Positions 5,844 to 11,078 of a DNA stretch of 11,078 nt are shown here, piece after piece (the stretch's first letter is position 1; each line of letters starts with the position of its first letter). The stretch is taken from the NCBI GenBank assembly GCA_904501935.1, contig CAJGDA010000045.1:1-11078 (forward strand), in the 5' to 3' direction. The DNA comes from an uncultured Methanobrevibacter sp. (GTDB lineage Archaea > Methanobacteriota > Methanobacteria > Methanobacteriales > Methanobacteriaceae). The notes under the pieces are model-generated. The model had not been told where the DNA came from. It ran no database searches and worked only from the letters and a program-made list of their open reading frames with translations. The position numbers were made by a program, and so were the translations under genes.

Positions 5844-6563
5844 ATGGATAGGACAAAGAAACTGATTATTGCAATTATAATTGTTGTCTTAATTGGATTA
5901 TGTGCGATTATTGCTAGTGTTTTATTTGTGGGCAACGATACTAATCTTGAGGAAGGTAGTAAGAATATTTTAGTTTGTGCTATCGATGAAAGTGAAGACA
6001 GGCCAGGTATGGGTGCTTGTGATATGGCATTTATTGTACATATCGAGAATGGAACCCTTAAAAATTACACTCCTTTTTATCCGGGAGGTATGACTCATCC
6101 TAATGCTACGGAACCTCGCGAAGCCCAACAACAAGGGGCCGGATCTGCATTATTGCTTCACGACGCATTTTGGGATGCAGATAATAATAAAGGAATGCAG
6201 CTTGCTAAAGAAATTGTTGAATATCGAACCAACACTAAAATTGATTCTGTTGTAGCAATTAACACCAAAGCTTTAGATGCTGTGCTTTCCGCAGCAGCAC
6301 CATTGGAGGTAAATGGTCAAACTATTAATGCAAGCGGTCTTGATTTTATCCGTGAAGAAGACTGGGGTAAAGGAGTATCTAGAGGGGATGCTGTAATAGA
6401 GATTGTTAAAGCGGCTGCAAATTCAGCAAGCGATCCTGTTAAAAAGTCTGCAATGATTAATGCAGCACTTGATCAATACTCAAAAGGTAATATTATTATG
6501 GATCAACAAGGTGCATTTGTTGGCCTATTGGCGTCAAAAGGAATTGAAACATTTTTCCGTTAA
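5844..6563 (+). CDS. DUF4012/LCP-like membrane-anchored extracellular protein
   Basis: This 239-residue protein has a short basic N-terminus (MDRTKK) and one transmembrane anchor at about 7-29. The remainder is soluble and should face outside. From residue 40 the layout follows the LytR-CpsA-Psr/DUF4012 fold: KNILVCAID (40-48), a D-M-A-F strand (60-63), NGTLKNYTPFYPGGM (69-83), KIDSVVAINTKALDAVL (132-148), PLEVNGQTINASG (153-165), and an arginine/aspartate motif at VSRGDAVIEIVKA (178-190). In bacteria LCP enzymes attach glycopolymers to the wall. Methanobacteriales have a pseudomurein wall, so a wall-related role is a reasonable but unproven guess. The gene stands alone with its own TATA box and converges on the TadC-like gene. 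I match it to proteins annotated DUF4012 in Methanobrevibacter. Confidence 0.75.
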   Translation: MDRTKKLIIAIIIVVLIGLCAIIASVLFVGNDTNLEEGSKNILVCAIDESEDRPGMGACDMAFIVHIENGTLKNYTPFYPGGMTHPNATEPREAQQQGAGSALLLHDAFWDADNNKGMQLAKEIVEYRTNTKIDSVVAINTKALDAVLSAAAPLEVNGQTINASGLDFIREEDWGKGVSRGDAVIEIVKAAANSASDPVKKSAMINAALDQYSKGNIIMDQQGAFVGLLASKGIETFFR

Positions 6564-6582
6564 TTCCTTTTTTATTTTTTTA
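6564..6582. terminator. Convergent gene junction with T-runs
   Basis: Only 19 bases separate the stop of the DUF4012 gene from the stop of the TadC-like gene. The plus strand carries TTTTTTATTTTTTTAT, a likely U-rich terminator for the DUF4012 transcript. The minus strand lacks an equivalent T-run here, so the secretion operon must stop further on. Confidence 0.6.
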
Positions 6583-7494
6583 TTAAATTTTCGGCTCTAA
6601 TTTTTTCATGAAAACTCCCATAAACACCACTATCATTGGGAAGAATACTGAATAAATCATCAATAATAGGTTTGAAGGTATTATATCCCCCATTACTGTT
6701 GAACCTGCCATTAACATTATCAAACCTATGACTGGAGTTAAAATTGCAACAAATGTGTAAATTAAAATAAAGGAATTCAATCTTTGGGAGTATTCTTTTA
6801 GTTTTATCTGCATATCAAAAGTAATGTCTTTTGCAATTATATTTAAACTCTCAGATAGGTTACCTCCAATTCTTAAAGTTCCAATTATTTGCTGGATTGC
6901 TCTTGATAATCCCTCGGATTCAACTCTATGGGACATTTCAAGCAATGAATCTTCTGTGGGCTTGCCGAATTTCACTTCTTCCAGAACCCTTTTGAATTCT
7001 TTTGATAGAGAACCATAATCCGCATTACTGATTGTAATTAATGCATCATGAAGGCCTTTCCCGGATTTCAATTCGATTCCCATATGCCTTAATGCATAGG
7101 GAAGCTCTTGATTTATGTCAGAATAATTTCGCTCTTCTTTAATTGACGGATAATATAATATAAAAATATAAAGCATAATCATTATTGTTAAGAATATTCC
7201 AAAAATCTCCAAATCAGTTAGTATGGCTAATAATGCAGATACAATCAAAATCATTCCAATCAACTGTCTGGTTAACATATATTTCAGTAAAATGTTTCTA
7301 ACCCTATCCAGTTGACTTTCTTCTTTTTTTGAATTTTTAACATCTATTTCAAAGTTCAGTTTTTGAAGTATCCCTAAAATGTTCTCGTTATCATTTTCAA
7401 ATTCCTTATTGGATTTGATATTTTTAAAAAAATCAATTAGTGATATTGCCAAATCCCCAATGAATATAAAAAAATTACTTAAAATAACAATCAC
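6583..7494 (-). CDS. TadC/GspF-family pilus or secretion platform membrane protein
   Basis: This 303-residue protein is the membrane platform that works with the adjacent ATPase to assemble pili or secrete pilin-like subunits. A cytoplasmic N-terminal part is followed by two membrane segments (about 78-93 and 97-115). A GspF domain follows at about 126-225 (LPYALRHMGIELKSGKGLHDAL, then FGKPTEDSLLEMSHR, then LRIGGNLSESLNIIA), with two more segments at about 243-263 and 276-296. This is the compact TadC-like form; archaellum ArlJ proteins are usually near 550 residues. The GTG start overlaps the ATPase stop by four bases (GTGA), so the two are translationally coupled. The GTG also overlaps the GGTGA ribosome-binding motif, which makes the exact start uncertain. 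Confidence 0.88.
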   Translation of the reverse strand: MIVILSNFFIFIGDLAISLIDFFKNIKSNKEFENDNENILGILQKLNFEIDVKNSKKEESQLDRVRNILLKYMLTRQLIGMILIVSALLAILTDLEIFGIFLTIMIMLYIFILYYPSIKEERNYSDINQELPYALRHMGIELKSGKGLHDALITISNADYGSLSKEFKRVLEEVKFGKPTEDSLLEMSHRVESEGLSRAIQQIIGTLRIGGNLSESLNIIAKDITFDMQIKLKEYSQRLNSFILIYTFVAILTPVIGLIMLMAGSTVMGDIIPSNLLLMIYSVFFPMIVVFMGVFMKKLEPKI

Positions 7495-8918
7495 CTATTT
7501 AACATGATTCTATCCAAAACCTTTTTAGGGTTTTTATAGTATAGCTCCAAAACCGCATTGACATATTCAACAGACCGTATATTGTGGCTTACCATATGCT
7601 CTAAAACTAATTGTCTGTTTTTGATTTCACGGTCCAGTTCATTTATTGATTTTCCACTCAAATTTGCAATTTGAGACAATGTTTTGCTACTTACGCTTAC
7701 GTTTTCAATGATGTCTTTTTCAGGATTCCATTGGAAAATCTTGTTTAGCTGGATTACTCCATCTTCCATTCCAACCACTTCTGCCACTTCACTTATTCTC
7801 CTATATGAAACTCCCGAGGAAGTATAGATTCTATTTTGCATTATTATAAAGTCAATAGCTTGAATCATTATTTCTGGAACGGACATGGGTTTGTTGGTTA
7901 GTCTTGTAATGGTTTCCCTTGCATCATTGGAATGCAATGTTCCAAATCCTGAATGGCCAGTATTCAAAGCGGTAAATAGGGTTATAGCTTCTTCAGCTCT
8001 AACTTCTCCAACAATGATTCGGTCGGGGCGTTGCCTTAAGGAGTTCTTGACAAGGTCATTCATTGTCAATTCTCCTTTATTTTCAACATTGGCTGGTCGT
8101 GTTTCCATTCGGATTACATGCTCATGTGGGATTTGAAGTTCCAACGTATCTTCAATTGTGATTATTCTTTCTTTGGGGTTGATGAAGGCTGAAAGAGCAT
8201 TTAATGTTGTTGTTTTTCCAGAACTTGTTCCGCCTGAAATGATGGCATTTGCTGATTTTACGCCTAGCCCGTCAAAGCACAACCAGAAAAATGCCGCCAA
8301 TTCAATGGAAATGGTTTTTGAGTTGATTAAATCGATTATTGTCAATGGGTCTTTTTTGAATTTACGAATCGTAAGTGAAGGCCCATCTGCTGAAACAGGT
8401 GGTATTGTGGCGTTTATTCTTGACCCGTCAAGCAATCTCCCATCAAGAATTGGCGATTCTTGATCGATTCTTCTGTTGATTTGTCTTGCAATCGAATCTA
8501 TTAAGTCCCTTAGTTCTTGCTCATCGCTAAATTTGATGTTGGTTTTCATCATTCCGTATTTTCTGTGATAGACGAAAACTGGCTTGTTTATTCCTATTAT
8601 CATGATTTCTTCTAGGTTATCATCTTGAATTAAGGTGTCAATTTTGCCATAGCCAACCAAATCTCTGAGCAGCTTATGAGATAATTGGTCTAAATATTCA
8701 TTTGTTGCATTATTATTGTTAGGGTTTTCAGATAACCTTTCAAATAAAAAGTTCTTAATGTCATTTAATAACTTTTCTTGATTCGGCTGGTAATTTTCAC
8801 CAGAAGATATGGCTAAGTCAACCAAATTTTCACGAATTTCGCCTAAAAGAATTTTTTCCTCGGATGAATAATTTTTTTTAACGATGTCATATTGTGGTAT
8901 AATTGCATTATTGCTCAT
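7491..8918 (-). CDS. TadA/CpaF-family type II/IV secretion ATPase
   Basis: This 475-residue cytoplasmic hexameric ATPase powers pilus assembly or secretion. Residues 1-100 are a divergent helical N-terminus. The catalytic core shows LDGRLLDGSRINATIPP (158-174), Walker A GGTSSGKTTTLNAL (229-242), the Asp box IITIEDTLEL (252-261), Walker B DRIIVGEVRAEE (299-310) and the His box TGHSGFGTLHSNDA (320-333). All catalytic elements appear intact. The ribosome binding site GGTGA (8923-8927) lies four bases before the ATG. A TATA box TATATAAA (8968-8975, minus strand) fits a start site near 8944, giving a leader of about 26 bases. The TadC-like gene follows directly. No pilin, prepilin peptidase or accessory gene is visible, so the assembled structure cannot be named from this window. 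Confidence 0.94.
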   Translation of the reverse strand: MSNNAIIPQYDIVKKNYSSEEKILLGEIRENLVDLAISSGENYQPNQEKLLNDIKNFLFERLSENPNNNNATNEYLDQLSHKLLRDLVGYGKIDTLIQDDNLEEIMIIGINKPVFVYHRKYGMMKTNIKFSDEQELRDLIDSIARQINRRIDQESPILDGRLLDGSRINATIPPVSADGPSLTIRKFKKDPLTIIDLINSKTISIELAAFFWLCFDGLGVKSANAIISGGTSSGKTTTLNALSAFINPKERIITIEDTLELQIPHEHVIRMETRPANVENKGELTMNDLVKNSLRQRPDRIIVGEVRAEEAITLFTALNTGHSGFGTLHSNDARETITRLTNKPMSVPEIMIQAIDFIIMQNRIYTSSGVSYRRISEVAEVVGMEDGVIQLNKIFQWNPEKDIIENVSVSSKTLSQIANLSGKSINELDREIKNRQLVLEHMVSHNIRSVEYVNAVLELYYKNPKKVLDRIMLNR

Positions 8919-9049
8919 ATTTTCACCAATGCGGCTTTTAATTACACTTAGAATTTAGTAATACTAATTTATATAGTTTTTATTACTTTTCACATCAAAA
9001 TTTTTAATATAAATCAAAGATATATCATAAAACAAGTGTGGTGATGATT
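8919..9049. promoter_or_regulatory. Divergent promoter region between secretion ATPase and methyltransferase
   Basis: Two TATA boxes face away from each other. TATATAAA on the minus strand (8968-8975) serves the ATPase. TTTAATATA on the plus strand (9003-9011) serves the methyltransferase and predicts a start site near 9034, just upstream of GGTGAT (9040-9045). No operator-like palindrome stands out. Confidence 0.6.
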
Positions 9050-9946
9050 GTGATAGATTTGGATGAAAAGATTAACTCCCTTAAGGAATGCGAAAAATGT
9101 CGTGATATTCAAGTAAAGAAATTCTCTCCATTAAAAGATTTAATTGATTTGGATGAGATTGATGGCGAGTATATGAAATGTGAATGCGGGAAAAGACCGC
9201 TTGATATCGTAATGAGCCATATTTTAAAAATCATGATTGAATCAGGGATAGTTCCTGAAAAGGCAACTTTAAGACGAAACTCTCCAGTTCCGCTATCTGC
9301 ATTTTATTATAGTAGTCTAAACCCACAATTCATAGCTGAGGATACATTAATATTGCTTCATAAAGACTTTACAAATGATGTGGCTTCAAGATTGATTAAT
9401 GAAGTTCCCGAAGTTAAATGCGTATTGAAAGGAAGTCCTCAAACTCCTACCGGACAATTCGATAAGGATTCCGAAATTAATCACTTCGAGATTCTGGAAG
9501 GAAATGATGAACAAATAAATGTTATGAGGACATTGCTTAATGAGAAAGTTGTTATTGTAAAAAACCAATCCAAACATCACATTGAAGTCGCAATGACCAC
9601 AGAACAAAAATTATTAAGGCTGCACAACTATCTGAACAATAATGGGATTAAAAAGGGAATTGCTATTGATGCAATGTGCGGTCTTGGAGCATTAGGAATC
9701 TATTTGTTGAAATACGGATTTGAAAAAGTAATATTCAATGATATCAATCCTGAGATGATTGAAACTTTAAAGAAGAATCTAGAAATCAATGATGTTAATG
9801 ATGGATTTGAAATATATAATGAAGCATTTGAAGATTTAGATGTGGAACATGCCGATTTATGTGTAATAGATGCATATCCTGGTGCGGATATTTCAGAAAT
9901 AACAAAAAAAGCAGAGATGATAGCAGATAATGTTATAATTATCTAG
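9050..9946 (+). CDS. Class I SAM-dependent methyltransferase, target unknown
   Basis: The product is 298 residues from GTG 9050. That start is preferred because GGTGAT (9040-9045) lies four bases before it, but ATG 9044 and GTG 9038 are in frame. In the 9050 numbering the N-terminus has C14-x2-C17 and C44-x-C46, a possible zinc knuckle. The C-terminal third is a Rossmann methyltransferase: motif I AIDAMCGLGALGIYLL (205-220), an acidic residue in VIFNDINPEM (227-236, D231 expected to bind SAM ribose), and LCVIDAYPGADI (270-281) in the motif IV position. That motif IV reads D-A-Y-P, not the N-P-P-Y/F of many nucleic-acid N-methyltransferases, so the substrate is open; an RNA or protein target is possible. 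It stands alone with its own promoter and ends 19 bases before the converging permease. Confidence 0.75.
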   Translation: MIDLDEKINSLKECEKCRDIQVKKFSPLKDLIDLDEIDGEYMKCECGKRPLDIVMSHILKIMIESGIVPEKATLRRNSPVPLSAFYYSSLNPQFIAEDTLILLHKDFTNDVASRLINEVPEVKCVLKGSPQTPTGQFDKDSEINHFEILEGNDEQINVMRTLLNEKVVIVKNQSKHHIEVAMTTEQKLLRLHNYLNNNGIKKGIAIDAMCGLGALGIYLLKYGFEKVIFNDINPEMIETLKKNLEINDVNDGFEIYNEAFEDLDVEHADLCVIDAYPGADISEITKKAEMIADNVIII

Positions 9947-9965
9947 CTATTTTACATCTTAACAC

Positions 9966-11078
9966 CTAAATAAACATCTGAAAGTAGATGACGATAGCAG
10001 GAATAATTAAAACGCCCATCAAATGGGATTTGCCAATGCCAATGTAATGAGGCAGCATTCCCATTGCAGTTGATGTAATCAAAGCCAATGCCATATATCC
10101 GAAATGTGCTTTATAGTAAAAGACAAAGATATATAAAATCATTATTTGAAGTAAGATTACTGCAATTGACAATTTTCTATAATTGACGCCCCTCATTAAT
10201 CTAGAAAATGAATCGCCAATTTTTAAAGATAACACCAATGAAACTGAGACTGCTAGAAGAGATGCGAAAATGAATATCACTAGATGGTAAATGCTCATCT
10301 CAGAAATCAGATAGGACATATAAACAGCTATTCCGCTTCTGGGATTTCCAATGATGTAAATTGCAATTAGTGAAAATAAACAGTCTGAAATGTTGAGTCC
10401 TGATGTTGCAAGTAAAAAATTAACTGTATCATCATCAGCATTGTCGTTTGCACCGCTTACGGCTTGGGCTATAACAGTTCCCTGTGCAGGCCCGAAACCT
10501 GGGAGAAATCCTAAAATGGCTCCTGTTATTCCTCCTGCAAAAATGCTTTTGAATTTTTCATAATCAATGTTTAATTCGTAAAATGGGTTTTGATGAGGTA
10601 TTGTTGAGGAATCGTTTAAGCTGAACAGTATTGTGCTTATCCCGAATAATCCTGAAAATACGCACATCAATGTTACGCCAGATGGAATTGGGCTTTGAAA
10701 TATAATCCAGCCTAAGATTCCGGAAAGAAGAAATAACAATAGGGACCATAGAAAATCCCTGAAGTTTGCAGTTAATCTGTATGTCAAATAGAATGATGCA
10801 GCAAGCAAAATCATCCATGTATATGGTTTAGAAATGTCATGCAAAATAGGTAGAAATATCGAAAAAATCGGAAGCATCAATATAGTAACGATGATTGCTC
10901 CAAATCCTCCAATACAGACAATTCTTATGACTTCTTTTGATCTTCCCTGCAACACCATTCTATGGCCTGGAAGTATGGATGTTGCCGTGCCTTCCTGCGG
11001 AACACCTAAAAGCATTGATGGTACAAATTCCGTTAAGGCATGAGCTATTGACATTGAAACCAATAATACGCAAAGAAA
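9966..11078 (-). CDS. TctA/DUF112-family membrane permease, 5' end outside window
   Basis: This polytopic membrane protein has about ten hydrophobic segments. It continues past the right edge: the reading frame is open to base 11078 and the first possible start inside (TTG 11063) is within a conserved region, so at least the N-terminus is missing. Family marks are SMLLGVPQEGTATSILPGHRMVLQGR near the visible start, AGGITGAILGFLPGFGPAQGTVIAQ in the middle, and MGMLPHYIGIGKSHLMGVLIIPAIVIYF at the C-terminus. These match archaeal DUF112/COG1784 proteins related to TctA, the large membrane subunit of tripartite tricarboxylate transporters. No TctB or substrate-binding TctC gene is visible on this side. 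The transported compound cannot be inferred. Confidence 0.85.
   Translation of the reverse strand, partial: FLCVLLVSMSIAHALTEFVPSMLLGVPQEGTATSILPGHRMVLQGRSKEVIRIVCIGGFGAIIVTILMLPIFSIFLPILHDISKPYTWMILLAASFYLTYRLTANFRDFLWSLLLFLLSGILGWIIFQSPIPSGVTLMCVFSGLFGISTILFSLNDSSTIPHQNPFYELNIDYEKFKSIFAGGITGAILGFLPGFGPAQGTVIAQAVSGANDNADDDTVNFLLATSGLNISDCLFSLIAIYIIGNPRSGIAVYMSYLISEMSIYHLVIFIFASLLAVSVSLVLSLKIGDSFSRLMRGVNYRKLSIAVILLQIMILYIFVFYYKAHFGYMALALITSTAMGMLPHYIGIGKSHLMGVLIIPAIVIYFQMFI

Noticed and set aside
7885..8463. Plus-strand frames opposite the secretion ATPase
   Set aside because: They lie antisense to the Walker A, Walker B and His box region and have no domain of their own.
11061..11063. TTG 11063 as the true start of the TctA-like gene
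   Set aside because: The frame is open to the edge and conserved family sequence begins immediately, so the gene must extend beyond the window.

Overview
The window looks like chromosomal DNA of a methanogenic archaeon of the order Methanobacteriales, most likely a Methanobrevibacter-type organism. The evidence is an AT-rich sequence, archaeal TATA boxes, GGTGA/GGAGG ribosome binding sites, a methanofuran-biosynthesis kinase (MfnE), archaeal EF-1 beta, archaeal peptidyl-tRNA hydrolase Pth2 and a DUF4012/LCP-like protein. The genus is an inference from gene content and style; no 16S rRNA is present. I see no tRNA, rRNA, CRISPR array, insertion sequence or integrase.

Layout. 1-3722 (minus): two tandem, overlapping genes for membrane-anchored SpoIIE/RsbU-type PP2C phosphatases; the second is cut by the left edge. 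3723-3873: a divergent control region with a perfect 16-bp palindrome, a direct repeat and TATA boxes on both strands. 3874-5377 (plus): a compact cluster of pth2, mfnE, a 53-residue zinc-ribbon protein and aEF-1 beta, joining translation functions to coenzyme synthesis. 5378-5843: a long stretch that I read as its own transcription unit. It holds a U-rich terminator, a DtxR/IdeR-like palindrome touching a TATA box, three evenly spaced AT-rich hairpins, and a 38-codon ORF for a Cys-rich peptide. 5844-6563 (plus): a single-pass, outward-facing DUF4012/LCP-like protein. 6583-8918 (minus): a two-gene operon for a TadA/CpaF-like secretion ATPase and a TadC/GspF-like membrane platform. 9050-9946 (plus): a class I SAM methyltransferase with a possible N-terminal zinc site. 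9966-11078 (minus): a TctA/DUF112-family membrane protein that runs off the right edge.

How they fit. The pth2-ef1b cluster is housekeeping. The TadA/TadC pair is the motor core of a pilus or secretion machine whose pilins must lie elsewhere. The phosphatases look like sensor-effectors of a partner-switching pathway, but no kinase or anti-sigma-like partner is visible. The most unusual part is 5423-5754: a metal-repressor-like operator, a structured leader of about 165 nt and a tiny cysteine-rich product. Together these could form an undescribed iron- or manganese-responsive small-protein or small-RNA locus.
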